A stretch of DNA of 64,000 bases from Methylovorus mays (GTDB taxonomy: Bacteria > Pseudomonadota > Gammaproteobacteria > Burkholderiales > Methylophilaceae), in assembly GCF_020531915.1 (NCBI RefSeq), contig NZ_JAJAVG010000006.1:124001-188000 (forward strand). Reading direction: 5' to 3'. The position numbers and the translations under genes are program-made. Numbering within the stretch: the first letter of the stretch is position 1; each line of letters starts with the position of its first letter. The notes beneath the pieces are model-generated. The model made no database searches and was not told the DNA's origin. It worked only from the letters and a program-made list of their open reading frames with translations. Shown here piece after piece: positions 26,996-36,070 of the stretch.

Positions 26996-28450
26996 TCAAA
27001 GCGATCTGCGCTGGTTGGCCGCGGGTATCTGCAAAGACTCGCGGTATTTGGCAATGGTGCGGCGAGCAACGACGATGCCCTGTTTGCCCAGGATATCCGT
27101 GATCTGGTTATCCGACAGCGGCTTTTTCGGGTTCTCTTCGCTGACCATTTGTTTGATCAGGGCGCGTATGGCAGTGGCGGAACAAGCGCCCCCGGATTCG
27201 GTAGCCACATGGCTGCCAAAGAAATATTTAAGCTCGTAAACCCCGCGTGGTGTGAGCATGTACTTGCGCGTGGTGACGCGTGAAACCGTGGATTCATGCA
27301 GACCCAGCTCATCGGCAATTTCGCGCAATACCAGAGGACGCATGGCGACTTCACCGTGCTCAAAGAAATTGCGCTGGCGATCCACAATGGCCTGGGAAAC
27401 ACGCAGGATGGTCGAGAAGCGCTGCTGGATGTTCTTGATCATCCACTTGGCTTCCTGCATCTGGCTCATCAGATACTGGCTCGAGCTTTCGCGGTTGCGC
27501 TTGAGGATGCCGGCATATAGCTGGTTGATGCGCAGCTTGGGCACGACTTCATCATTCAGATGGGCCAGCCATACGCCTTTGATTTTCTTCACCACGATTT
27601 CATGCTGAATGTAATGATCAGACGTGATTTTGCTGAATTCACCACCTGGGCGGGGATTGAGTTGCAGCACTAGCTGTTGCACTTCGCGCAATACGTCATC
27701 GTCGCAGGTCAGCAGCTTTTTCAGTTTTGCGTAATCGCGGGCTGCCAGCAATGGCAAATGCGTTTCGGCAACCTTGATGGCAAGATCCACATAAGGCGTA
27801 TCTGGAGGCAAAGCGTGCAATTGCAAGGAAAGACACTCCGCCAGGTTGCGTGCACCTATGCCAGGTGGATCCAGATTCTGGATATGCTTGAGCGCAGTTT
27901 GCAACTCCAGCATGTCGATCTCGAGTTCCGGTGGCAGCATGTCTGCCAGGTCTTCCAGTGACTGTTCCAGATAGCCGTCATCAGTAATGGTATCAACCAG
28001 CAGCATGGACAAGGTCTGATCGCGTTCGGACAGCGGCAGCAGCTTGAGTTGACTCAGGAGATGATCGCGCAGGGTGAGGCTGACGGCTTCCTGATAGCTG
28101 AAGTCATTGTCATCATCATTGCCGGAGCTGCTGTCTTCCCAGCGGTTACTGCCGCTGCTGCTGCCGAATTCGAAATAGTCATCGCCACCAAAATCCTCCT
28201 GGCGGGGAGCTTCTTCCGGTGTGGCGGCCACGCTGGGTTCAGGGGCAATAGGGGCCGCAATGAAGTTGTCCGGGATTTCCAGGGGTTCTTCGATCTTGTC
28301 AGCGCGTTCCAGCAACGGGTTCGCCTGCAACAGGGTTTCCAGCTCTTGATTGAGCTCCTGTGTGGATAGCTGCAACAAGCGAATAGACTGCTGCAACTGC
28401 GGAGTCAGCGCCAGATGTTGCGAAAATTTGAGTTGTAAGCTTTGCTTCAT
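26996..28450 (-). CDS. rpoN: RNA polymerase sigma-54 factor
   Basis: 484 residues. Region I is glutamine/leucine-rich (QHLALTPQLQQSIRLLQLS), region II acidic, and the C-terminal RpoN box ARRTIAKYRE is intact, with the core-binding and HTH regions between. Recognises -24/-12 promoters and needs an AAA+ activator with a GAFTGA loop. The two sigma-54-type activators in this window (NtrX, PilR) lack that loop, so other activators must exist elsewhere if sigma-54 is used. It lies 24 bp after lptB. Confidence 0.97.
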   Translation of the reverse strand: MKQSLQLKFSQHLALTPQLQQSIRLLQLSTQELNQELETLLQANPLLERADKIEEPLEIPDNFIAAPIAPEPSVAATPEEAPRQEDFGGDDYFEFGSSSGSNRWEDSSSGNDDDNDFSYQEAVSLTLRDHLLSQLKLLPLSERDQTLSMLLVDTITDDGYLEQSLEDLADMLPPELEIDMLELQTALKHIQNLDPPGIGARNLAECLSLQLHALPPDTPYVDLAIKVAETHLPLLAARDYAKLKKLLTCDDDVLREVQQLVLQLNPRPGGEFSKITSDHYIQHEIVVKKIKGVWLAHLNDEVVPKLRINQLYAGILKRNRESSSQYLMSQMQEAKWMIKNIQQRFSTILRVSQAIVDRQRNFFEHGEVAMRPLVLREIADELGLHESTVSRVTTRKYMLTPRGVYELKYFFGSHVATESGGACSATAIRALIKQMVSEENPKKPLSDNQITDILGKQGIVVARRTIAKYRESLQIPAANQRRSL

Positions 28451-28474
28451 ACGTGGGGGCCGCCAAATGGATGC

Positions 28475-29197
28475 TTAAAGGCGGAAGTCCTTACCAAGAT
28501 ACACTTCTCTTACGCTATCGTTGTGAATAATTTCGCTGGGTTTGCCTGCCGCGAATACCCGTCCTTCATTGACAATATAGGCGCGGTCGCAAATGCCCAG
28601 GGTTTCGCGCACGTTATGGTCCGTGATCAGCACGCCAATATTGCGTTCGGTCAAAAAGCGGATGATCTTTTGAATATCCAGTACGGCGATTGGGTCGATC
28701 CCGGCAAATGGCTCATCCAGCAAAATAAAGCTGGGGTTGGTGGCCAGGCAGCGGGCGATTTCAACGCGGCGGCGCTCACCACCGGACAGGCTGACCGCCA
28801 TGCTGTTGCGGATATGGGTGATGTGCAGTTCCTGCAACAGCGACTCCAGCTGGTTTTCCATCTGTTCTGGCGCCAGTTTCTGCAATTCCAGAATCGCCAT
28901 GATGTTTTCGGCCACCGTCATCTTGCGAAAAATCGACGGCTCCTGTGGCAGGTAAGCGAGGCCCAGGCGCGCGCGACGATGGATAGGCAGGCGACTCAGA
29001 TCCTTGCCATCCAGCAAAATGCGCCCATCATCCAGGGCTACCAGGCCTACCATCATGTAAAAACTGGTGGTCTTGCCAGCGCCGTTGGGGCCCAGCAAGC
29101 CTACAACTTCGCCGCTGTTGAGTTGCAGCGAAATATCCTGCACCACCGTGCGGGATTTATATTTCTTGCGCAGACCTTCTACAATTAATTGGCTCAT
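28475..29197 (-). CDS. lptB: LPS export ABC transporter ATP-binding protein
   Basis: Cytoplasmic ATPase of the LptB2FG transporter that extracts LPS from the inner membrane. 240 residues; Walker [10 protein letters not shown], signature [11 protein letters not shown], Walker [13 protein letters not shown], and switch His in LITDHNV. Its membrane partners lptF and lptG are at 60803-62970, separate from this cluster as in most proteobacteria. Confidence 0.97.
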   Translation of the reverse strand: MSQLIVEGLRKKYKSRTVVQDISLQLNSGEVVGLLGPNGAGKTTSFYMMVGLVALDDGRILLDGKDLSRLPIHRRARLGLAYLPQEPSIFRKMTVAENIMAILELQKLAPEQMENQLESLLQELHITHIRNSMAVSLSGGERRRVEIARCLATNPSFILLDEPFAGIDPIAVLDIQKIIRFLTERNIGVLITDHNVRETLGICDRAYIVNEGRVFAAGKPSEIIHNDSVREVYLGKDFRL

Positions 29198-29252
29198 GTT
29201 TACTCAGGTATTCGTGTTGCAGGCGACAGGGCAGCTGGATTGTCCAGCCGAC

Positions 29253-29813
29253 TCAATTGGCCGTTGCGCCATCCGCGCCGGCTGCCGGTTTTTTCTTGGG
29301 CTGGATGACAGCACGGACTCGACCACTCGGTGTGGCTGGAGTGGCGGCCTGGCTGCCGCCGCCAATCACCTCGGCGTATTCGGCGTTGGCGTCATACATG
29401 ATGTAGTCGCCATGTACGATATCATCGCCTTTTTTTACCCAGGCCTTGGTGTAGAGCTGTACCTTGTCCATACGTCCATCGTACTCGATACGTTGACCAC
29501 TGCCTTCCATATATTCGTTTTTACCTTCCATTTTCTGCTTGAAGGTGGAGGGGGTTTGCGGATTGCCGTAGGTCGTGCTGTGCTGAAAGCCTTCCTTGTC
29601 TTCGCGGACAACCAGTTTATCGCCGCGAATCATCAGGGTGCCCTGTGTGAGAATCACATTGCCGGTATAGATGCTGGTTTTCTTGGCATCGTTCACGGTG
29701 ACGGCATCTGCTTCCAGATTGATGGGCTTGTCCTTATCCGCCTTTTCGGCATGGGCAGGCAGGCAGGCCATCATCAAAAGTAGCGGTAAAAGGCTACGGT
29801 GCAGGGTTGTCAT
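29253..29813 (-). CDS. lptA: LPS transport periplasmic protein LptA
   Basis: 186 residues; signal peptide (SLLPLLLMMACLPAHA) and an OstA-like beta-jellyroll domain with NLEADAVTVNDAKKTSIYTGNV. Forms the periplasmic bridge from LptC to LptD. The C-terminus is basic and Ala-rich (PKKKPAAGA). One base separates it from lptC. Confidence 0.94.
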   Translation of the reverse strand: MTTLHRSLLPLLLMMACLPAHAEKADKDKPINLEADAVTVNDAKKTSIYTGNVILTQGTLMIRGDKLVVREDKEGFQHSTTYGNPQTPSTFKQKMEGKNEYMEGSGQRIEYDGRMDKVQLYTKAWVKKGDDIVHGDYIMYDANAEYAEVIGGGSQAATPATPSGRVRAVIQPKKKPAAGADGATAN

Positions 29814-29814
29814 A

Positions 29815-30555
29815 TTATCTCCGAATCCGGGCTTGGTTGTTGGTACTGGTGCTTCGCTTGTCCTGTTTAGCCTGTTTCTTCGCGGGGCTGGCTATTGCCT
29901 TGGCTTTTTTCTGCGGTGCAGCCTTGCTGGTTTTTGCCGGAGCGCTGGCGGGTGCCTTGCTGGCCGCCTTTTTGGTAGCGCTAGGTGGCAGGTAATGGGC
30001 GCGTACACGACCACGCAGATTCACGGTCTGGTTTTTCTTGTTGAATACCATGCCATTCGCATGAATGACCGTTTCCGGCGCCTGGGTAATCACCACAGGT
30101 TTGTCGGTAACCGCGACCTCCTGCTTGGGGAACATCTTGAGGTATTGGGTGCGTACCGTCATTTCCCCTTTATCCTTTGATGCCTGGCGGACCACAACCA
30201 CATTATCCATGAATTCCACGGTCTCGCCATCGCTGGAAACATTGCCGCGTTGCCCTTCAATCTGGGTGTATGGCTTGTTGATCGCATATTGCGTAAAGCG
30301 CGGTCGCTCAAGCTCCGTGGTGTCGTCATCCGGGTAATGCTTCATCTTTACCGCCGCCAGCACATAGGCTAGTGCACCGTTGACATTGGTCCGTGTTGTT
30401 ACAAAGTTATCCAGGATGTAATCCGGGTCATGGCGCAAATTGGCATCCGGCCGCCGTTCGGGAGGCTGGACACTGCGATCTATCCAGAACGTGAGCAACG
30501 CCAGCAGGGCGAGCAGCACGAGCGGAAACACGACGGTTGGACGTCCCAATCTCAA
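29815..30555 (-). CDS. lptC: LPS export protein LptC with long basic tail
   Basis: 246 residues: one N-terminal membrane helix (about 8-26) and a periplasmic jellyroll domain (about 40-190) that ends VRAHYLPPS. The family is normally about 190 residues. Here residues 193-246 (bases 29815-29979) form an extra Lys/Ala/Pro/Ser tail (KKAASKAPASAPAKTSKAAP and on). The tail resembles disordered basic linkers and may touch peptidoglycan, LPS or LptA; this is inference. Four bases from kdsC. Confidence 0.92.
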   Translation of the reverse strand: MRLGRPTVVFPLVLLALLALLTFWIDRSVQPPERRPDANLRHDPDYILDNFVTTRTNVNGALAYVLAAVKMKHYPDDDTTELERPRFTQYAINKPYTQIEGQRGNVSSDGETVEFMDNVVVVRQASKDKGEMTVRTQYLKMFPKQEVAVTDKPVVITQAPETVIHANGMVFNKKNQTVNLRGRVRAHYLPPSATKKAASKAPASAPAKTSKAAPQKKAKAIASPAKKQAKQDKRSTSTNNQARIRR

Positions 30556-30558
30556 TCC

Positions 30559-31101
30559 TTACTTCAGGAACCGGGCCATCTGTGCGTCAAAGGTGCCTTG
30601 TGCTTTCATCAGCAGTTCGCACACTTCACGCACGGCACCGTGGCCCGCAGGGCGGCTGGTGATGTAATGCGCATATTCTTTCACCAACGGCATGGCATGC
30701 GGCACGGTAATGCCCAAGCCACCATAACGAATGGGGGGGATATCAATGACATCATCGCCCATGAAGGCACATTCTTCGCGGCTGAAGCCAAATTGCGCGC
30801 GGACTTCGTCAAACGCTGCCAGCTTGTCATCGACACCCTGATGAAAATGCAGAATACCGACATTGGCGGCGCGCTTGACCACGACTTGCGATGTGCGGCC
30901 GGTGACGATCGCCATATGCACGCCGGTGGCTTTCAGCAGTTTCATGCCGAGGCCGTCATGCGAGTGGAAAAATTTGTATTCCTGACCGTCGTCGCCCAGT
31001 CCAAGGCCGCCGTCGGTCATGACGCCGTCGACATCGAATACCACGAGTTTGATGCGCTTGGCGCGTTCTTCTACGGACAACAATTCAAACCACCTTTGCA
31101 A
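30559..31101 (-). CDS. kdsC: 3-deoxy-D-manno-octulosonate 8-phosphate phosphatase
   Basis: HAD-family phosphatase yielding Kdo for LPS. 180 residues; motif I VFDVDGVMTDG with both aspartates, motif II VTGR and motif IV MGDDVID. Overlaps kdsD by 17 bp, so the two Kdo enzymes are translationally coupled. Confidence 0.97.
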   Translation of the reverse strand: MQRWFELLSVEERAKRIKLVVFDVDGVMTDGGLGLGDDGQEYKFFHSHDGLGMKLLKATGVHMAIVTGRTSQVVVKRAANVGILHFHQGVDDKLAAFDEVRAQFGFSREECAFMGDDVIDIPPIRYGGLGITVPHAMPLVKEYAHYITSRPAGHGAVREVCELLMKAQGTFDAQMARFLK

Positions 31102-32083
31102 TAAGAAGATCGTGCATGTTTAATGCCCCGATCAGGGTTCCCTGCTGATCGGTGACCAACAGGCTGGTAATTTTTTTCTGCTCCATGATGGCAACCGCAT
31201 CGACTGCCAGTTGCTCCGGGCGGATTTGCTGAGGCGATGAGTGCATCACATCGCGCATGTATGTGCTGTTTATGTCCACGGCATTCTCGAATGCCCGACG
31301 CAAATCGCCATCGGTAAATACCCCAACGGCATGCTGCCCTGCGTCGACAATCGCCGTCATGCCGAGGCCTTTGCGCGACATTTCCAGCAGGCCTTCTTTC
31401 AGGCTGGCTTCAATCCCCACGCTCGGGATGGCCTCGCCCGTGCGCATCACATCGCGCACATGCAGCAACAGCTTGCGACCCAGCGTACCACCCGGATGCG
31501 ACAAGGCGAACTCCTCGGCGGAGAATCCACGCTGATCCATGACGGCAATCGCCAGGGCATCGCCCAGTGCCAGCGAGGCTGTGGTGCTGGCGGTGGGCGC
31601 CAGCGCCAGCGGGCATGCTTCTTCGGTAACGTGGGCATCCAGGCTGACATCTGCCGCTTTCGCCAGCGTGGATTGCGGATGGCCGGTGATGCTGATCAGA
31701 CGCGCGCCCATGCGTTTCAATGTGGGCAGAATCACCCGTAATTCATCTGCCTCGCCGGAGTTGGACAGGGCAATGACCACATCCTTGCCGGTAATCATGC
31801 CCAGATCGCCATGGCTGGCCTCAGCGGGGTGGACGAAAAAAGCAGGTGTACCTGTACTGGCAAACGTGGCGGCGATTTTGTTTCCGATATGACCGGATTT
31901 GCCCATGCCAGTCACCACAATGCGACCCTGGCATTGTAAAATGAGTTCGACGGCACGCGTGAAGCTGTCATCCAGCCTGCGGGCTAATGCTTCCACCTCG
32001 CGTGCTTCAATTAACAGGACTTCCCTTGCCAGATCAATCGGCGTTTTGCTTGCACCGATTTTTCGTATTTTTGATGGTTCCAT
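31085..32083 (-). CDS. kdsD: Arabinose 5-phosphate isomerase
   Basis: Converts ribulose 5-phosphate to arabinose 5-phosphate, the first step to Kdo. 332 residues from the ATG at 32083; an upstream TTG (32092) is less likely. N-terminal SIS domain with VVTGMGKSGHIGNKIAATF and HPAEASHGDLGMI; C-terminal pair of CBS domains. First gene of the kdsD-kdsC-lptCAB-rpoN run. A minus-strand TATACT (32092-32097) lies only nine bases upstream of the start, so its mRNA may have almost no leader. Confidence 0.95.
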   Translation of the reverse strand: MEPSKIRKIGASKTPIDLAREVLLIEAREVEALARRLDDSFTRAVELILQCQGRIVVTGMGKSGHIGNKIAATFASTGTPAFFVHPAEASHGDLGMITGKDVVIALSNSGEADELRVILPTLKRMGARLISITGHPQSTLAKAADVSLDAHVTEEACPLALAPTASTTASLALGDALAIAVMDQRGFSAEEFALSHPGGTLGRKLLLHVRDVMRTGEAIPSVGIEASLKEGLLEMSRKGLGMTAIVDAGQHAVGVFTDGDLRRAFENAVDINSTYMRDVMHSSPQQIRPEQLAVDAVAIMEQKKITSLLVTDQQGTLIGALNMHDLLIAKVV

Positions 32084-32099
32084 ACCCGGCAAGTATAAA
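32071..32099 (+). promoter_or_regulatory. Promoter for the sORF-CPA2 transporter transcript
   Basis: TTGATG (32071-32076), 17 bases, TATAAA (32094-32099). Good sigma-70 match, overlapping the first codons of kdsD on the other strand. Transcription would begin near 32106, about 95 bases ahead of the small ORF at 32202. Confidence 0.6.
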
Positions 32100-32137
32100 A
32101 GGGAATGTCCGACGAATAAAGGATTTATACGTAATCC

Positions 32138-32163
32138 ATGCCGACTTTTGATAAAGTCGGCAT
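32138..32163 (+). other. Hairpin in the leader of the CPA2 transporter
   Basis: ATGCCGACTTT (32138-32148), loop TGAT, AAAGTCGGCAT (32153-32163): a perfect 11-bp stem inside the predicted leader. AAATTTT follows at once and T7 sits at 32180-32186, too far for a normal terminator. Confidence 0.65.
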
Positions 32164-32201
32164 AAATTTTGCCTGTAGGTTTTTTTCAAGGGGAGGCGTG
32201 C

Positions 32202-32321
32202 ATGAAAAGGGTTGTGTCTGAGGATCAAGCCAGCTGCCAGAGGATATCGGTTGACGGTCAATGCTTGACGGTCGGCCTTGTCTGCTTTCTCTTGCCATTC
32301 ACTCCAGGCAACCCTCTTTAA
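32202..32321 (+). CDS. 39-residue small ORF ahead of the CPA2 transporter
   Basis: ATG at 32202 is five bases after AAGGGGAGG, one of the best ribosome binding sites in the window. The frame runs 39 codons to TAA at 32319-32321 and the next base begins the transporter's ATG, in the same frame. The peptide has three Cys, a hydrophobic LTVGLVCFLLPF segment and ends PGNPL; I know no family. The transporter itself has no evident ribosome binding site, so translation may depend on reinitiation after this ORF. It could be a leader peptide or a small membrane protein. Confidence 0.5.
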   Translation: MKRVVSEDQASCQRISVDGQCLTVGLVCFLLPFTPGNPL

Positions 32322-34316
32322 ATGTTGAGTTCCTTCAAAGCCATTTTAATGCACGATACCTTACCCGCTATTTTGATCCTGCTGACCAGCTCGGTGCTGG
32401 CGGTTGCCCTGTTTCGTGCCTTGCGCCTGCCGGCCATGCTGGCTTATTTCCTGGTCGGGCTGGCTTTGGGGCCGCATACCTTCGGCATTTTGCCGGATAC
32501 CGAAGCCAATCGTGAGCTGGCAGAGTTCGGCATTGTATTCCTGATGTTCAGCATCGGGCTGGAGTTCAGCCTGGCCCAGTTGTATGCCATGCGCAAAACC
32601 GTGCTCGGCCTCGGCGGTATGCAGGTGCTGCTGACCATGCTCGCTGTCATGATGGCCTGCATAGCCTTTGGACTCAGCTGGGAAACCGCATTTGTCATCG
32701 CGGGCGCCCTGTCCATGTCATCGACCGCCATTGTGTCGAAAATGCTGGTGGAGGGGCTGGAGCTGAATTCGCGCCATGGCCGTCTCGCCATTGGCGTGCT
32801 CTTGTTCCAGGATATTGCCGTGGTGCCGATGCTGGTGCTGATTCCAGCGCTGGCCTCGCATGGGGGTGATCTCGGGCAGGTATTGCTGATCTCCCTGCTA
32901 AAGGCCGCGGTCATGCTGATCATCCTGTTTGTGTTTGGCAAGTCGCTGATCAACCCCTGGTTCAGTCTGGTAGCACGGCAGCGCTCGCGCGAGCTGTTTG
33001 TGATGAATGTTCTGATGGTGACGCTGATGCTGGCATTTGCCACCAAGCTGGCCGGGCTTTCGTATGCGCTGGGCGCCTTTATCGCCGGTATGCTGATTTC
33101 TGAAACCCGCTATCGTTATCAGGTGGAATCCGATATCGCGGCATTCCGCGACATTTTGCTGGGCCTGTTTTTCATTACAGTAGGCATGTTGCTCGATATG
33201 CACGAGCTGGCGGCCAACTTTGGATTGGTATTGCTGGTGACGTCCGGATTCATCCTGTTCAAAGGTGTGCTGGTGGCGGTGCTGAGTCGCGCGTTTGGTC
33301 ACGAGCCTGGTGTGGCAATTCGCACCGGCATTACGCTGGCACAGGCGGGTGAGTTCAGTTTTGTATTGCTTTCGCTGGGCTTGGGGCGTGGTCTGATTGA
33401 TGGTCAGGCATTGCAAGTGGTGCTGGCGGCCTCGCTGATTTCCATGGTGGTGGCGCCCTTTATCATTCAGCACAACGAGCGGCTGGGCGAACTGCTGTCG
33501 CGCAGCTATGTGCGCAATCGTGAAAAACAGATTCAGGATATCGAAAGCGTAGGCAAGGAACTGGTCGACCACGTGATCATTTGCGGTTTTGGCCGCAGTG
33601 GCCAATATCTGGCACGCTTTCTCAGTGAAGAAAATATTCCCTTCATTGCGCTGGATATTGACCCTTCACGGGTGCGTGAAGCCGCTGCAGCGGGTGAAAA
33701 CGTGATCTACGGTGACGCTGGCCGGCGCGTGGTCTTGGCAGCGGCCGGTGCGGCGCAAGCCAAGGCGCTGATTATCAGTTATGACGATGCGCCCTCCGCC
33801 ATGAAGATTCTGCATGTGGTGGAAGACAATTACCCCAAGTTGCCGGTCATCGTACGCACGGTGGACGATGCCAATATGGAAGGCTTCCGCAAGGCGGGCG
33901 CGGCAGAGGTGGTGCCCGAAGTGCTGGAAGGCAGCCTGATGCTGGCCTCGCATGCGCTGGTCTTGCTTGGCGTGCCACTGAATCGGGTAGTGAAACGTAT
34001 CCGTTTGTTCCGGGAAGAGCGCTACAAGATGTTCCGCGGCTTTTTCCACGGCATGTCCGATCTGGACGAAGAAGCGCAGGAAACGCCACGCCTGAATTCG
34101 GTGCTGATTACCTCTTCCGCCTATGCACTCAACATGCGCCTGGGTGATATCAATTTCTCCGGGCTCAATGTGGAGGTGAAGTTTATTCGTCGCCTTAACC
34201 TCAAGCCATGGGCTCCCACCTCTGAGTCCGTCTTTATCGAAGGTGATGTGGTCGTCTTGCTGGGCACACCCAAGGATCTTGTCTTGGCGGAAAAAGCCTT
34301 GCTGCAAGGACGCTAA
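32322..34316 (+). CDS. CPA2 family cation/proton antiporter with RCK domain (Kef-type)
   Basis: 664 residues: about 12 membrane helices (1-385) of the Na+/H+ or K+/H+ exchanger fold with SSTAIVSKMLVE and LFQDIAVVPMLVL motifs; an RCK-N (TrkA-N) NAD-binding domain starting HVIICGFGRSGQYLARFL near residue 417; and a C-terminal TrkA-C region. Close to KefB/YbaL types; substrate (K+ or Na+) cannot be fixed. ATG at 32322 abuts the stop of the small ORF; ATG at 32349 is an alternative start. Confidence 0.9.
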   Translation: MLSSFKAILMHDTLPAILILLTSSVLAVALFRALRLPAMLAYFLVGLALGPHTFGILPDTEANRELAEFGIVFLMFSIGLEFSLAQLYAMRKTVLGLGGMQVLLTMLAVMMACIAFGLSWETAFVIAGALSMSSTAIVSKMLVEGLELNSRHGRLAIGVLLFQDIAVVPMLVLIPALASHGGDLGQVLLISLLKAAVMLIILFVFGKSLINPWFSLVARQRSRELFVMNVLMVTLMLAFATKLAGLSYALGAFIAGMLISETRYRYQVESDIAAFRDILLGLFFITVGMLLDMHELAANFGLVLLVTSGFILFKGVLVAVLSRAFGHEPGVAIRTGITLAQAGEFSFVLLSLGLGRGLIDGQALQVVLAASLISMVVAPFIIQHNERLGELLSRSYVRNREKQIQDIESVGKELVDHVIICGFGRSGQYLARFLSEENIPFIALDIDPSRVREAAAAGENVIYGDAGRRVVLAAAGAAQAKALIISYDDAPSAMKILHVVEDNYPKLPVIVRTVDDANMEGFRKAGAAEVVPEVLEGSLMLASHALVLLGVPLNRVVKRIRLFREERYKMFRGFFHGMSDLDEEAQETPRLNSVLITSSAYALNMRLGDINFSGLNVEVKFIRRLNLKPWAPTSESVFIEGDVVVLLGTPKDLVLAEKALLQGR

Positions 34317-34361
34317 AGTCCGACACTCTTCTTTTTAATTGCACCTGATTATTCAAATCTT

Positions 34362-35459
34362 ATGAGCCGTAACATTATCGTAGCAGGGGGCGGCATACTT
34401 GGTTGTATGACCGCCATGTCCCTGATTCAGCGTGGTCATCAGGTTACCCTGGTGGAGCGCGGCCAGATTGGCGGGCATGGGCAGGGTGAGGCTTCCTGGG
34501 CGGCCGCAGGTATTCTGTTTCCGCTACTGCCGTGGGCCTATGTCGAGCCGGTAAACCGACTGGCCGTTGCCAGCATGCGTGCCTATGGCGAGCTTTGCCA
34601 GCGCCTGCTGGAAGATACCGGCATAGACCCTGAGTATCAGCAGGATGGCATGCTGCTGTTGCCGGATTACAAACGCGAGCAGGCCTTGGCGTGGGCAAGC
34701 CAGTATGGATTTTCCGAGCAGGCGGCGGCCCCTGCCCACAGTTTCGCGGCAAATCTATACGATGACCCCATGTGGCTGCCGGAAGTGGCGCATGTGCGGC
34801 CGCCGGTGTTGCTGGCGGCATTGAAGCAATGGTTGCTGCAACAGGGAGCTGCCATCCTTGAAAACACCGAGCTGCTGCCTTTGGCAGCCGCTCCGGAAAG
34901 CGATCGCCTGACGCGCTGGCAGACCCGTGCGGGCCACGATCTTGAAGCGGATGCGTTTGTAATGACCGCCGGCGCATGGAGTGGTTTGTTGCTGGGAGAC
35001 CAGCAGCCACTGCCCATCAAGCCCATGCGCGGACAGATGCTGCTTTACGCGCAACCCCCTCAGCAAAAACTCACGCATATCGTTTTTCGTGAAGGGTTTT
35101 ATATGGTGCCGCGGCGGGATGGCCTGATTCTGGCGGGCAGTTGCCTGGAGGATGTCGGGTTCGACCATGCGGTGACCGATGACATGGGCAGCCAGCTGGC
35201 TGCCAAAGCCGCAGCCCTGTTACCTGAACTGGCGGATGCGCCCATTCTGGCCCACTGGAGTGGTTTCCGCCCTGGCTCGCCGGATAATGTGCCTACCATT
35301 GCCGCGCACCCCCGCTACAAAAATCTGTATATCAATAGCGGTCATTTCCGTTACGGCCTGACCATGGCGCCGGCGAGTGCGGAGCTCCTGGCTGACTTGG
35401 TGCAAGACAATGCTTCTGAAGGGGAGCTTGCCGCTTACGCCTACCGCGCTGCCGAATAG
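34362..35459 (+). CDS. thiO: FAD-dependent glycine oxidase (ThiO-like)
   Basis: 365 residues of the DAO family. N-terminal dinucleotide site IIVAGGGILGCMTAMSL and ERGQIGG; C-terminal HWSGFRPGSPDNVPTI and the flavin-binding INSGHFRYGLTMAP are typical of ThiO, which makes the imine for the thiazole ring of thiamine. No thiS, thiG or thiE is next to it, so the substrate is not confirmed and another amino acid oxidase is possible. Confidence 0.85.
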   Translation: MSRNIIVAGGGILGCMTAMSLIQRGHQVTLVERGQIGGHGQGEASWAAAGILFPLLPWAYVEPVNRLAVASMRAYGELCQRLLEDTGIDPEYQQDGMLLLPDYKREQALAWASQYGFSEQAAAPAHSFAANLYDDPMWLPEVAHVRPPVLLAALKQWLLQQGAAILENTELLPLAAAPESDRLTRWQTRAGHDLEADAFVMTAGAWSGLLLGDQQPLPIKPMRGQMLLYAQPPQQKLTHIVFREGFYMVPRRDGLILAGSCLEDVGFDHAVTDDMGSQLAAKAAALLPELADAPILAHWSGFRPGSPDNVPTIAAHPRYKNLYINSGHFRYGLTMAPASAELLADLVQDNASEGELAAYAYRAAE

Positions 35460-35489
35460 GCGCGCGGGCAGGCAAGGGTGGTGTCGCGC

Positions 35490-35981
35490 TTACTTGAGCT
35501 GTTTGATGATCTTGTCGGTAATGTCCACGCGCTTGCCGACATACGCTGAGGTGTTGTAGAACACGATGTCGTAGCCTTCACTCTGCGCGACGGCGGTGAC
35601 GGCTTTGTTGATGCGATCCTGCAGGTTGGCAAGTTCATCCTTCTTGCGCTGCTCAAACTCTTCCTGCAAGGCACGCTGGCGGCGCTCAAGGTCCACGCGC
35701 TGGTTATTCAGATCACGACGTTTGGTTCTCGCCACGCTCTCCGCCATGGTCAGCGAATCCTTGCTGAAAGCGGTTTCGCGGTCTTCCAGTTGCTTGTAGG
35801 CTTGTTGCAGCTCAGCATTGCGCGGCTTGAATTCGGCCTGCAGCTTTTGACCCGTGGCCAGAAACTGGGGCGACTGCATGACCGTTTGCAGATGGACATA
35901 GCCGATCTTGATTTCGGCGCTGGCATGCATGGAGGCCAATGCCAGAGTGGCGGCGAGGGCAATGTGCTTTAATGTTTTCAA
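35490..35981 (-). CDS. OmpH/Skp family periplasmic chaperone
   Basis: 163 residues with a signal peptide (LKHIALAATLALASMHASA) and a long coiled-coil typical of Skp (EFKPRNAELQQAYKQLEDRE and KRRDLNNQRVDLERRQRALQ). Skp guards unfolded outer-membrane proteins. The start is TTG at 35981, chosen because AAGGAGA is six bases upstream and the longer frame has no such site. Skp genes usually lie between bamA and lpxD; this one stands alone, so it may be an extra copy. Confidence 0.85.
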   Translation of the reverse strand: MKTLKHIALAATLALASMHASAEIKIGYVHLQTVMQSPQFLATGQKLQAEFKPRNAELQQAYKQLEDRETAFSKDSLTMAESVARTKRRDLNNQRVDLERRQRALQEEFEQRKKDELANLQDRINKAVTAVAQSEGYDIVFYNTSAYVGKRVDITDKIIKQLK

Positions 35982-36070
35982 ACGATCTCCTTGTGACGTA
36001 GCTCTTGAGCTGGCAATAGGATACCCCTTCATCCCGTCTCTTCCAAATAGCGCGTCGCCGTTATTTCGAT

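Noticed and set aside
32898-34307. Long open frames (235 and 213 residues) opposite the CPA2 antiporter
   Set aside because: Shadow frames of a clear transporter gene; low-complexity composition rich in His, Gln and Arg, no ribosome binding site.
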